This document shows positions 29,750 to 40,984 of a stretch of 64,000 bases of DNA, piece by piece. The stretch is from contig JARGXX010000086.1 of NCBI GenBank assembly GCA_030374765.1, forward strand, positions 248,001-312,000. The letters are read 5' to 3'. A program made the translations under genes and the position numbers. How positions within the stretch are numbered: position 1 is the stretch's first letter; each line of letters begins with the position of its first letter. A model generated the notes under the pieces. The model searched no databases. It was not told where the DNA came from and worked only from the letters and a program-made list of their open reading frames with translations. This DNA comes from Agarophyton chilense. Lineage: Eukaryota > Rhodophyta > Florideophyceae > Gracilariales > Gracilariaceae.

Positions 29750-31674
29750 TATTTTCAAACCCTTACGCGATCCGGACGCAACTGATAATAAAATTTCGAA
29801 AAGTGCTGGAAGAATTGTACCGCCAAACTCTCAATTTCATTCACGGTCTCTTGCGTATGTTCCCATTGAATATAGTGACGAACGAGTCCTACAAAGACAT
29901 TTCACCCTCGAAGTACTTCATCAGGAAGGCATTCATGAAGCACTATTAGGCTATTGGAGAGTATGAAATATTTCCACTCACTAGCTTTCCAAATATTTCC
30001 CTTCTCTAAACCTCTTGGGCACCTGGAGAGCGATGAGGATAGACCTGCGCGACATTTGCTCAAATTTCGGGACACAGTCGTAAGCAAGTTGTCTCTTCTC
30101 AAGAATTCCAACTCTGGAAACTTCTCTGACACCCAGATATCCACTATATCTTTCGCGACATTCTCAAACAGCAAGTGCAGAATTTGGGGTGGAAGTGAAG
30201 AAAAGGCCCTCATTGTTTGGAGCTCTAGTAGGGGGGATGGGTGCATGGAAGTGAATCCAAACCCTTTCAGAAGTTCCTGCAGGTCAAGCCCCGTACGATA
30301 ACTATAACGTCCAAGGTCCCGTAGTGTATCCTACTGGGCTCTCACTTCCTCGTGGGTCCAAATTGGCAGATCGTTAGCGTGCCACAGCACTTTTCTTCTT
30401 CCAGTCTCAGAGCAGTGTTTCAAATCTGATGGAAAGTACACATGACCTACAAATACACCTTTATTTTTGCAGAAGTGACATGGGACGAGTTCTTTGTGAC
30501 CATTGAGGTGGGCCAGTTTCGTCAAAGCGACAAGATCAGCTTGCAAGAATAGAAGATGTACTCGTACGTTTGCTTGACTACCGTTCAAAAGACGTACATT
30601 TCTACCATCCTGCAAAAAAGCCTGATCTCTTCTATGAGCGGTATCAGAAAGGTCGTGAGATCCTTCGGAACCTTGGGACCAGGAATGAACATGAGGGGGA
30701 GAAGGTTACGTGCCTTAAATCTTTCGGATGGATCCAAGTTTAGTACTGTAGCCAAAACTGGCCAGTAGGTGTAATCATTAGACTCAAAGGGCTGCACTCC
30801 GTCGGCAGAGAGAGGAAAATTTTATTGATCACAGAAGTCTTTCCGCCAAGCTCTTCCACTACTTTCCAAAATAAGGAACCGCTGTAGAAGTTTTTAATGG
30901 CTGTATTCTCATTGTTTTGCGCTTCTGATAGACCTTCCTGATAGTAGTCAAAGAGACGAGGTCCAATATCATTACTCTGAAGCCATACTTCTAGTCTGTC
31001 CCAAAATTTCAAGCATTGGGTATGAGAAGAAGTCCCCGTATCATCAGGGCAATATGGACAAAGAGAAACCGATCCATTAATGTCTTCGGGAAGCAATTGA
31101 TTAAAGACTGGACAACTAGGATGAAAAGGGATTGAATTGGAGAGTTTCGCACTAGAATTTGGCGAATACCATTGAAAATTTTGTATCGTACTGCAACATC
31201 ATCTTGTGCAGTCGCATCGAGTACAAGATCATCCATTTATGCGTCTGTGACGGCATGTTTTATCCCTATTCCAAGGAGTTTGCCGTGGTTCTTCATGAAG
31301 CTGTTAAATCTAAGGTCGTTTGAGTTCATTTGCAGATAAGGCTTTACGAGAATTGCATGAGAATCATAAAGTGCACGATCGGATGTTGTCCTATTGGAGT
31401 TTGTTAAGGAAGATTTCTGCATAAAACCTAGAAGTTCTCAATGCACAAGTAGACCAATAGCCTCACAACCCTTTGACGAGATGGAAGGGTCGCTGTCCGA
31501 CTCAGAGTCTGAACCATGGTGTTCTTGTTCATGACAAATATCTGCTATAGTTGTCGATTCAGAACACGAATCTGAAGTTTCCTATATAGTAGTGGGAACA
31601 GCAGTCGAATCCAAACTTTCAGATAAGGTGTAAAACTCGCTGAAATCCTCGTGATTTGAAATTCTTGTCGGCAT
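29750..31674 (-). mobile_element. CACTA-type Tnp2 transposase remnant
   Basis: Minus-strand frames from ATG 31674 to the Tc1 end read as a Tnp2-family (CACTA/En-Spm) transposase with stops and frameshifts. The order is an acidic N-terminal region (GSDSESDSDPSIS), a Cys pair in CPYCPDDTG, the Tnp2 core (QPFESNDYTYWPVLATVLNL, then LLPLMFIPGPKVPKDLTTFL), the block DLVALTKLAHLNGHKELVPC with CHFC, and the distal segment ending in YYQLRPDR at the Tc1 junction. In-frame stops occur at 31237-31239, 30331-30333 and 29902-29904 among others, and there are at least two frame changes near 31010-31096 and 30585-30797. No CACTA termini were found. The copy is inactive. Confidence 0.7.
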
Positions 31675-32247
31675 CGGTAGAAAGCATTGAAGTCCCTCAC
31701 ACTCGGTTTCTGTCTGGGCATCATTGCCGTGGAGCATTTCAGGTCGGAGCGATATTAGTTTTCCATAATAGCACCTGCAATAGTATTAAGAATGTGAAAC
31801 GTAACCGAGAATGTCCATGGATTGCGGAGATACATTCAAAACTGGTTCCGTCCACCAATGCTTCAGGCTGGAAGCTCACATCTGCAACAAGAAATGTGCT
31901 ACGCAACAATAATCTCTCGTGAAACAAAAGCATGCGCGAAAGAACCGTAGGAAGAGTAATGAAAGATATGTTCCCAATATTTTTTTGATGTCGAAACGAA
32001 AACGTTTCAAATATCGATTGAAAGGATTAAAGTTCGTTCCGAAGGACAAATGAAAAGATACTTCCGAGAGAAAGAACTTCTGCGAACCGAAAATGGCGCA
32101 CAAAAACTGGAAATGAAGAGGGTAAATACGATACATAACACCTTAAATAAACCTTATCACAGCCGCGAACGTAACTTCGTCGACGGTGTTCTGCAAGTTC
32201 TGGAATCTATTTGTTGAAGAAGAGAGCTTTCTTCTCTGTTGTAATAA
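31675..32247. other. Upstream part of repeated unknown family, copy 1
   Basis: No complete ORF. Around 32080-32110 the stretch AAAATGGCGCACAAAAAC matches 36279-36296 upstream of copy 2, showing that the duplicated unit begins before the 62-codon ORF. Plus-strand frames here are Lys/Arg-rich. Confidence 0.35.
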
Positions 32248-33368
32248 ATGGTTCTTATTCAGGAAAATACAGTGTTGCGCGACCCGACTGCGGGACGGAC
32301 GTCGAATCAATCAAGCTCTCTCAGCCTCGGAAAGGCCCTGAACGAAGCAATCCAGAACCACAATGGCGGAATCAACGATGAGAAAGCCGATGATCTCCGT
32401 TTGAATACTCTAGAGAAGCCTCGTGCATACTCGTAGAAAGTGATGGGAACCGTCGAGCGCAAGATTTGTCGTAGTAAAATGTTCAAAAAATACTACGACA
32501 AAGCCAGTTTTCAGAGAATCATGCAAGAGACACCTAGAACTCAGTTCATGGAAGAGGTTCACGGCATTATATGTGCATTGAATGATGAAACCAAGATACT
32601 TTCGTTCCTTAAAGGAAATTGGGGGCTTACAAAGCGCTCGTTGCAAAGCTTCGAATTGCTGCGGCCACCACGAAACACGCAGAAAAACAGAAGACCTCAT
32701 AAAAGCGTTCTCAAGTACACAAAGAAAAGATTAGTGGAGAAAATCAGACGGTTCCCGACTACGAGTAGGATGTTGAGGATGCAGACGAAGAAGACAAGAT
32801 ACATCCAGTCAAGATAGGTGTAAGATAAGGGAGAATGCCAAGCACAGAAGAAGCCAAGAATACATTGTCCGAAGAGTGGCGTAAACGAACTACCAAAGAT
32901 CATGCAGAGAAGAATGAGGCACCCCAGAAGAAGCCTAAGGTTTCGAGAGAATGTAAAACACCTCTGGTTCGACAATCGGCCCGGAACCTGTCATGAGATG
33001 CCTCCAAATACAAAGAAAACAGTTCGAAACCATTCGAAAAGAAGTACGATCGTAAGAAAAGGGAGCAAAACATTCGTCAAATTGGCTTGAAATAGAAGTT
33101 TGTGAGGAAGACAGCTGCATCGCTTCTTAATCCATCTTCACACCCTCGCTCGGAGAATTCCTTATCGATCTCTAACACTGAGCCTCTAAACACCTGTGAG
33201 ATTCACGAGTGCCGTCTTAACTCGCCACCGACCTATCAATGCAACAAATGTAAGAAACGTATGCATAACTTATGCCGTCAGCGTGTTCTTGGAAAAGATT
33301 CCATTGACGGGATTTTCTTTTGTTCGATCTTTTGTATTGTTCAGAGCGTGCGTAAGTCGAATTCTTAA
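32248..33368 (+). pseudogene. Unknown two-copy family, copy 1, decayed
   Basis: ATG 32248 opens a 62-codon frame with SLSLGKALNEAIQNHNGGIN and ending in LEKPRAYS before a TAG. The same frame continues (32440-32817; Lys/Arg-rich, RKICRSKMFKKYYDKASFQR) to a second stop. A third open stretch from ATG 32835 is Lys/Glu-rich, crosses stops near 32994 and 33090, and ends at 33368 with a Cys/His cluster (CEIHEC, CNKC, HNLC, CSIFC) resembling a zinc-binding finger of PHD type. These may be pieces of one former gene: helix repeat, basic linker and zinc finger. No function is known to me. Copy 2 lies at 36424. Confidence 0.4.
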
Positions 33369-33559
33369 TTTTCCCCGAACAAGCTCTATAGAACACATAC
33401 AAATGAAGAAGCAGTCAAAGTTATGATTGAAACTCGATATGTCGCTAGCAAGAAAAGATGTTCTCGATGTAGATTATGTTGGTTTCCTATTGCAGTAGTA
33501 TCATTCTATAAGACATCATAGTGCACTGACATTTTGTTCTCATAAAACATTGCTTGATC

Positions 33560-34082
33560 TAACAAATCTGTTCGGATGCATTGTGGCCTCCATCGATTAT
33601 GAAGCGTTGTCTTGCCAGCATCTCAAAAGAAACATTAAGGCCATCCGCTTCACACTTTGTCTCCCAGACGCAGAGCATATCATCTTCGGAGAAGGACCGC
33701 ACTTTCCCGTCAGCTAGAGTGGTACCACTCAAGCGCTCTATCAGCGCAGGATCCCAGGTACTGCACTTATCATGGTCCGACCATGACTAGTCGTCACCGG
33801 AACTAATTCTCATCGCCATGTCAAAGATATTAGTTAACTATTCCCATACAGATGTGAGGTCTTTGCATGCCTAACAGTGAAGACCACGTATTGGAAACGT
33901 CGAACTGATTTATATCCCACAATCATGTCCTCCACGCATGCAGGGGTGAATCTGCCATCGGTAGCGGCGACGATGATCCTAAGAGGAAAATAATGAGCTC
34001 CAAATGTGTATGGTGCAAGAAAGTATGGACAGTGGTGGCTTAAAAACAAAGCGCATTTCCGAATGCGATCGATGTCGTGCAC
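33560..34082 (-). pseudogene. Decayed unidentified coding stretch
   Basis: A minus-strand frame 34082-33834 (including ATDGRFTPACVEDMIVGYKS) is followed, after a shift, by a frame from an ATG near 33820 (MAMRISSGDD, one TAG, then MLCVWETKCEADGLNVSFEM) to about 33560. Composition is protein-like; no family is recognised. Confidence 0.3.
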
Positions 34083-34277
34083 GGTCTGAAGGACAGGTAT
34101 TAAAAGCTGCTTGCTAAAGGTAAGGAAAAACGGCTGTTTTCGCGCGTGAAAGTAATTGATCCGTACTATAGATGTAACACAGCGCAGACGGCCGCGGTCT
34201 CATATAGTTCGTTCCATGACGAACTGCGTTACGAAGCAGACGCGCAGCACGCGTTCTATCAGCTCGTCTCGGGATTG

Positions 34278-34883
34278 CTACGTGCGCCCACTACCCTGCT
34301 GCACCCACGCACCGCGCAGAGAGGCCGTCGTAATCGGCGTATGGATGGTTTTGTTGGTGTAGTCTGCGTAAGGTTCCTCGCGCACCCTTTTCTCCAAAAA
34401 CACCAGGTCGCTGCCTGCGTACATTTTTGTTGCGTTCTCTGTTCCCACAGACATGATACTGCGACGTCGAGTGCACGACGCAACGAACAGAAGCAATAAC
34501 ACTGGACATACATAAACGAAAAGAGGCGCTGAATTCCCGATTCTGGACGTGGTGTAGAAAAACATGAGCAAGAGCATCGCCAAAATGACGGAGATGATGA
34601 ATTTCGCCACGTAGAAGCTCAAGTGCCTACCGGCGTCAATGTCCGACACGAGCATCAGTGGAGGGATGACAGCCACAACGGGCGCAGCGCGCGCAAAAAT
34701 GCTGGCAGAACACATAGCAGCACTAGCAGCAGCCACACCAAATACACTCGGGTGCCAAATGCGAGGCGCTGCATTGTACAGCTCTGACCACGAACGTATC
34801 TCGAAGTGGAAGGTAGAAATTGTCAACCGAAGCAAGCCCAGAATAAGAAGAGGGCCGATGCACGCGCGTATCGGTGCTGAGTC
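34278..34883 (-). CDS. Putative multi-pass membrane protein, no ATG at 5' end
   Basis: The frame is open from just after a TGA at 34884-34886 to 34278 (about 201 codons). Four hydrophobic stretches are visible: IGPLLILGLLRLTIS, VFGVAAASAAMCSASIFARA, KFIISVILAMLLLMFFY and FVYVCPVLLLLFVASC. A basic soluble tail follows. There is no ATG before the first hydrophobic segment, so either an upstream exon is missing, the gene is a fragment, or translation starts at an internal ATG. I do not recognise the family. The opposite-strand frames here look like shadows. Confidence 0.35.
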   Translation of the reverse strand, partial: DSAPIRACIGPLLILGLLRLTISTFHFEIRSWSELYNAAPRIWHPSVFGVAAASAAMCSASIFARAAPVVAVIPPLMLVSDIDAGRHLSFYVAKFIISVILAMLLLMFFYTTSRIGNSAPLFVYVCPVLLLLFVASCTRRRSIMSVGTENATKMYAGSDLVFLEKRVREEPYADYTNKTIHTPITTASLRGAWVQQGSGRT

Positions 34884-35120
34884 TCACAGCGTCAACACTC
34901 TTAGACAAAATATATCATGCAGTACCAAAATGAAAGATAGCAACCCTTCAACCTCTTAGCTTGGTAACTCTACACGTACAGTTTGCATCTGTGAGCCTCG
35001 TGTAAGGCGAAAGGACCGCACATGACGTGTTTTAGGTGCAATGGTCTCGATCCACCGCCCGGACAGCGCAGAGGTGCATCTCATACAGTGTTTTACCAAG
35101 GGCCAGGATGTTTGGTGAAT

Positions 35121-35641
35121 TTATACTATATTCCAGACATGGTCTCCAACCGTTTTGGGATCTAAGCGCTGCAGTTTGATGTGTGGGTTGTTGCATCGCT
35201 CATCTAAAACTGAGAATGAAAGAAATACTCTAGGACGTGCTCCTTGGTGGCAGGAATGAAAAACAGCCAGTTCTTGTCGTGCCAGTGAAAGGCCTTCGGT
35301 TTCTTCAACGTCCATGTTGGACGAAGATGCGACCATTTCCACGTTTAGAAGATTAGAATAGCAGCAAAAAGGTAGTTGTAGTGGCGGCAAAGACTGGTAG
35401 ACAATTTGGAGGCGCTTTGGCGGCGAAACATGACGAATAGGAATGCGGCAGATCTGGTGAAGGGGTCAAACGGCGTCCGCAAAGAAGGAAAGCTGTCTAA
35501 ACGGGGGACCCTAGGGGTGGATTGAGGATGATGTCGAATTTGCGAGATGAGGGAGGGGCTTCGACCAGATGAAAAGCTGGGACTTTTACAGCGGCCTGAA
35601 CATTGAAGTCGTTTAGCTAGTAGCAAAGGCGTAGCTGTCAA
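35121..35641 (-). other. Weak minus-strand frames, unidentified
   Basis: Two overlapping minus-strand frames (35641-35345 and 35390-35121) could join through a shift near 35345-35390. The second includes MDVEETEGLSLARQELAVFH. No domain is recognised; this may be decayed coding DNA or chance. Confidence 0.2.
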
Positions 35642-35823
35642 GCTGTCACACTTTAGAAATCAGTGCGGCAAGATGACAGTCGCAACTTAACTTGTGATGC
35701 TCTGCCCCGAGGCTTCTCGCAGTGCCGCAATACGTAGTATCACGGTGAAGCGCTCGCCACCGTTCCCACTGCTGCCGATTGCGCCGGGCATATCGCTCAG
35801 CCTGGACCCGAATCTGTCCATGA

Positions 35824-36117
35824 AAGGTTCCAGTTCGCCGAGGGCTCAGAGCGCTCCCGCTTTCAATTCTCATTGCCGCTGCAGCAATCGGTGTGTCCTT
35901 CGTGCTGTTTTCTCCCGTGCGCCCACATCCTGACATTAGCACCACCACTAACTTACTGCACGGGATGCGGGAGCGCGAGAAGGCATATAAAGTGCTTTCT
36001 GATGACATGGTGTACAACCGCTATGCGAGAGAGTATTCCCGCCAGGTCAAGTTCCCGGATGGCAAACAGTTTTCGTTTGAAGAAGGGTTTGGAAGAACGA
36101 TTCGTTTCCTGTCGTGA
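35824..36117 (+). pseudogene. Truncated membrane-linked J-domain fragment (Sec63/DnaJ-like)
   Basis: An open frame from just after TGA 35821-35823 to TGA 36115-36117 encodes a hydrophobic segment (LPLSILIAAAAIGVSFVLF). It is followed closely by an HPD tripeptide and the end of a J domain (EREKAYKVLSDDMVYNRYAR), then a PDGKQFSFEEGFG tail that recalls the region after the J domain in Sec63. J domains stimulate Hsp70 ATPases through HPD. Helices I and II, which should separate the membrane segment from HPD, are missing, and there is no ATG at the start. It therefore looks like an internally deleted fragment. Assignment to Sec63 rather than another DnaJ protein is tentative. Confidence 0.45.
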
Positions 36118-36189
36118 CGTTTGAAAGACGCACAAACAATTTAAGCCGGTTTGTGAGTACGACATTGCAATATGTGTACAGTTTTCCAC

Positions 36190-36880
36190 AACGTCAATTG
36201 GAACGAGCGAATCGGAGGAAGAAGATAAATTAGAATGCGATGCATGACGAAGAGTAAGACTCTGGTTCCAAATCGAAACGAAAATGGCGCACAAAAACGA
36301 AAACTAAAAAGGAGAAATAATCCATAATGGGCGATATATGAGATCATCCCAACGAACGGACCTATTCTCTCCTATCGTGTTTGCGGAATCGGGTGCCAAG
36401 ATATTGTTTCTCTTTTCCGAATAATGGTCTTTATCGAGGATAAGATTGTGCTACCAGACCCAATTACCGGACGTACGTCGAGCCAGAAAAGCTCCGTCAG
36501 CCTCGGAAAGGCGTTAAACGAAGCGATCAAGCTTCATAATGCAGATCTTGATGCGGAGAAGGATGGAAATCTGCGTCTAAATGTACTGGAAAACCCACGT
36601 GCGTATTACCACGGTAAACGCGAAAACCTTTGTTGAAAAGCGCCATTCCGATGATATTGAGCTTGGAGAGGCTATCCATACAGCTATTTTGACTCTTAAG
36701 GAAGGTTTCGAAGGTCAGGTCATTGAAATAACATTGAAATCGGAATCATTGGCGAGGAAAAGCTGTTCATGTCTCACTCCAACAGAAACGAAGGACTATC
36801 TTACTGAGCTTGAATCATTTAACATGTGCCTCCTACTCACAAAACTAATCCTTGAATCTGTTCTATTGAATGAACACTAA
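36190..36880 (+). pseudogene. Unknown two-copy family, copy 2
   Basis: ATG 36424 opens a 70-codon frame nearly collinear with copy 1 (SVSLGKALNEAIKLHNADLD, LRLNVLENPRAYY). A second frame (36581-36880) overlaps it and includes DIELGEAIHTAILTLKEGFE. This repeats the spacing of the LGKALNEAI motif and suggests two tandem helix modules separated by a frameshift near 36600. Upstream homology with copy 1 starts at least at 36279. The zinc-finger part seen at the end of copy 1 was not found here. Confidence 0.4.
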
Positions 36881-39551
36881 GAGTGAATCATCAAGAAAAA
36901 TTGAAACACGAGTTTTCGTAACACGCTTTCGCTCTCGATGACATACAGCTCAATCAAAAATCAGTAAATAACGAGTCTCGGCAAGATTTGCGATCAGCCA
37001 GACAACTATCTCGTGTTAAAAGGCTGAGAGGCATGGTTTGACCCTCGGTGCCCCGCGGCCTAAGCACTCCCCTACAAAGTAATATAGAGAGGTTTGGAAG
37101 AAAAATACTTCAAGTTCTCTGAATGTGCCAATTTCATGATACAAAGGTCACTTCTGAGGGAGACTAATGTGTTGATGTCATCGCATCGTATAAGCCCATC
37201 AACTAAAGAATTTTTTTTCTTTCCGGCAATGATGATGTCATCCCCAGCGCCCTCATCCATTTCTTGTTAAGAGCGCTATTCGTCAGTGTTAAGTACCGCA
37301 AGCTCCGGACCAAGACTTGCTTGTTTTTGACACTGGATTGAACTTTTGTCTCTGCTATCACACGCATGTGTTTAGTCGAAAGCGAAGTAGTTTATCCTTC
37401 GTTTGTTCTCTTGCCTTTTCCGCAGTCGTGATCAGTGATTAAGATCTCCAAAGAACCGTTCCGCATGAATCTTCTATTTGATTAAACGGATGTTATGCTT
37501 CTTTTCTCAAGAGCCCTCCTACCCTTAATGGAAAGCTCTCGTCCTTCTATATTGAGCAGAATACACAAAGCTCTCTATTTCGTCTAGTTTCATGTTTCTT
37601 GGGTTACCGTCGACGGGGGAAAATTCTTTTCAAACCATGACATTCTCAATGTTCCTATTTGTCTGGATGAGACCGATCGTCCCTTAAAACATTAAGAAAC
37701 TACTTCAAAACGATACGTATACTTTTGGAAGCCCTGACAGCCCTAAAAGCCTTGAAAGCCCTAAAATGTTTTGATGTGGTCGGAAGGAGTGAACCGAGTC
37801 ACGTTCAGGTCAGGTTTATCAGGCTGGCTAGCTAGCTAGAGATGCTAGTATATTCATGAAACTCATTTACGACGATGTTTCAGTCTTTCAGAAGCAGAAA
37901 CCTCACTTGTGTGTTTGCTCATGCCTATGCCTGAATTTCATGCTATTCAAGAAATTTCAGACTGGTGATCCTTATATCTACTGAAGTCGAGTTGGGATCT
38001 TCACGGCCGATTGTTCTGTTTTGTATTTTAGATTTGAGCTGCACACGGCAGTGAACGTTTACAACGCATTTTGGAACATAATACCAACTGATGAAGGTTG
38101 CACCAACGCGTCGCTTATGAAAAAGCTGGTTAACCAATAGATACTCCTTTTTTCTGATCGGACGCTGCCGATCCTTTACCGAGGCTGCGGGACAACCTTA
38201 CGCAGCGAACGTGTCAAGGCGGAAGTTCAGAGGTGGTATTTATCCTCAAAAGCTCTAAAACTCTTATGGGATTTGCGCAGAGTGCTACCAAGACAATCCG
38301 GTGGCTCTATTTCGAGTGGCTAATTTTCTAAGAAAGTCTTATTTTACGACCACAATACTTTCGGTCATTCGCTCCAACCCAAATCTTGCGCATCCCCTTC
38401 CATACTTTGATGGCGTCTGTGGCCCACTCCGTTAGTACTTCTCTTCTCGACGGTTTCTATAAGGTGTGCCCTTCATCTTTCTCCGATGTCATTTGTCCCG
38501 ATGGGCTTTTTCCCAAATATACCACTACAATCTAAATCTTAGACCCCTCAAGCGCAATCGTTATCTTCGTATCTCAGCGCCTTATGTGGTCACATTCTCT
38601 GTCCGGTTTATTTGAAGAAACCCTGCCGATCAATACCGCTTTTGCTCCATTCCCTTCAACCAGGCCTCACGGAACGAGCCGGGCTTCGCATTACGGTCAT
38701 TCATCGTGCACATTACTACACTGTACACAGTTAAGCCCTCAGCAGAGTGAAACCCTTCATTGTGTGCCTGCATCTGTGGATACCACGCTGCTTGACATGG
38801 GGTAGCTCCCGTTCCTAAGACTGAAGAAAAGAAGATTTATAAGAAGTCAAACATGATGCAGAAGTCAAGGAGCAGAGGTAAAGCATCCAATGCTAGAAAA
38901 CCGGCTCGAATTCCTGCAGGACTGGTCGGTATTCCGAATATTGTTCCAGGCGCTCTTATGTCCGCTTGGTGAACGATCGCGCTGCAGATCTCAAACGAAG
39001 AAGGCATTGGAGGCAAAAGCTATCGCTCGTTTAGGAGACAGTGGTAGTTTTTGATTGGAGCTGTGACCATTACAAGATTTTATTTGCACCTTAACGGACA
39101 CAACTGAGTTAAACGAATTAGACATCATGCTCGCGTTCACTGAACTAGTATCGCAACTGTTGCCTAGTGTGAAAGACTCATTGAAAGCTCCGTCAAGGCA
39201 CAATCGGGCTGGTACCGTAGGCGACACTGGAGACACCGAAATAGTTCGAAGACCTACTAATTTTCTCCACAGCGACAACGGTGCGCCATACCAATTTCCA
39301 CCGCCATTGAACAAGATGCAGTGTGCTATGCATTTAACCATAATTAGAATGCAAATATGCATAATAAAGTGCCGAAGTCAGTCAAAGAAGGTATGTTTAA
39401 GTTCTAAACTTGAAGGGTAGCGATGTTAACAAAAATCCACCGCTGGAACCAAGAAGCCCCTTCCATGTCAACACATTGGCTTCCTATTACCTCTCCATTT
39501 GGTCTTCACACAGAACCAGCCCTCACGTCGGTCCTTTCTCTTCTTCAAAGC
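36881..39551. other. Gene-poor stretch, nothing recognised
   Basis: 2.7 kb without a supportable gene. Short frames such as 37943-38137 (-), 38584-38805 (+) and 38991-39362 (-) lack motifs. Minor direct repeats of AGCCCTAAAA/AGCCTTGAAA occur at about 37735-37770, and a short GCTA run at about 37828-37840. Confidence 0.4.
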
Positions 39552-40015
39552 TCATCTGCCTCCCCTGCTTCCCAGTTTTTGTGTCTTAGATCGCCCGAAG
39601 TAACGTTTGTTGATCCTCTCAAAATCCTTCGCAAACATGCCAGTATTTCTGCGCCACAAACTCGCCCGATGTTCAAAGTACTTCGTTGCTGTGTTCGCCA
39701 TAAACTTACTCTTATGAAATATTGAAGAACAGACAGTCTTTTGATCAATCTCGTCATGATCATCAAATTTGATATTGTCTTCTCCGCTTCTCAGCATTCA
39801 TTCCCATCTTCAAAATACTCGCCAAATTCGAAATCAAGACCCTTTCCTTCTCCTCTTTCAATTTCAAAAGTTGGTGGGATATTTTCTTCCAGCACGCGCA
39901 GGAGGAAAGTTACAAACAACTCTATATTGTATCCATAAATTCTTGTTGGCTCCTAAGAAGAACTGTTAACATTGACGGAAGTTTTACGCCCGGTTTCTTC
40001 CCAACCATATTCCTG
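39552..40015 (-). pseudogene. Decayed unidentified coding stretch
   Basis: A minus-strand frame from about 39930 (IYGYNIELFVTFLLRVLEEN, then an acidic segment FEFGEYFEDGNEC) closes at a TGA near 39797. A frame shifted by one begins at the overlapping ATG (MLRSGEDNIKFDDHDEIDQK) and runs to 39552 with a basic end (YFEHRASLWRRNTGMFAKDF). This suggests one gene with a frameshift. No family is recognised. Confidence 0.3.
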
Positions 40016-40259
40016 AACTTCTCCTTTCCAGCTGCAGTGTTCAAAAAGCCAAAATATTCTTCGTAATGCAGATCTTTGTGCCCATCTTCAAGATGGTCTG
40101 CTCCAATTCATAACGAACCAAGCGATGAGGATTTACTGACGATGCTGCACTCCTACGAAGTACGATAAGCATCATTACGTAGTCCAAAGATTCAAAGTTT
40201 CTCCTGTGCTGTTTTGTCGCATTGAAAAATATATAGACTAAACACCACAGCATAAAAAT

Positions 40260-40857
40260 TTTATTCCTTGCAATTGATTCTAAACACGTTTTCTGTGAGC
40301 TATACCGTAGAAAACTATTTTAGCTTAACAAACTACGAAACAAATAGCGATCAACTAGTGTACAAGTCTGTCATATTTCACATATCACTATTATGCGCCA
40401 TTTTCATTACAAAACAAATAGTGTTTTACGTATTACAAAATATAAGAATATATTACAAAAAGTATAAACAAATATGATATAACTCTCTCTGTTCAAGATC
40501 CATTCCTATTTGCGCCATTTAGTAAACTGCCCATGTTTACTAACTTATGCGCCATATGACCTTCTTGCAAATGGCGATTATTAGTTACACAAATGAACAA
40601 TTCTTAATTAATAATTTAAACGCCAGATGTGCGCCATTAATAAATGACGAATCAGAACATTTATTAACCAGTCTTGCCTTTTTTAATGGCGCAGAAGTTA
40701 TGAGTATGTACTTCATACACAATTATTTAGAATAAATGCGCCATTTTATTCTTCTATCCTTTTCGGAATGTCATAGAAATATCATTTTATACGCCTTTTA
40801 TGACAGTACCAACCACATAGACGCCATTTATACGCCATTTAGAAATTTTGAGTTTTG
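40260..40857. repeat. AT-rich island with repeated (G/A)CGCCAT motif
   Basis: A strongly AT-rich block in which nearly every G+C cluster is the same word. GCGCCAT or ACGCCAT occurs at about 40395, 40512, 40549, 40631, 40738, 40822 and 40833 on the plus strand, and its complement ATGGCG at about 40571 and 40685. Six are followed by TTT or preceded by AAA on the other strand. Short frames here (40268-40477, 40547-40735) are AT-driven and not convincing genes. The block ends next to the stop codon of the ORF interrupted by element B. Confidence 0.7.
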
Positions 40858-40984
40858 CTAGGGAAACCAGATCCTCCACCTCGTTCTTAAGCTGCGTCGG
40901 TCGTGAAATACATGGCGCTCAAATCCCTTCTTGTACAAGACAACATGAAAGCTTCCAACAAACTGACCTTCTCTGACTCCAACA
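40858..40984 (-). pseudogene. 3' part of ORF interrupted by element B
   Basis: Minus-strand reading VGVREGQFVGSFHVVLYKKG and onward to TAG 40858-40860. Its 5' part is on the far side of element B (63884-64000). The frame is continuous across one copy of the CAACA duplication. The product is not recognised. Confidence 0.6.
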
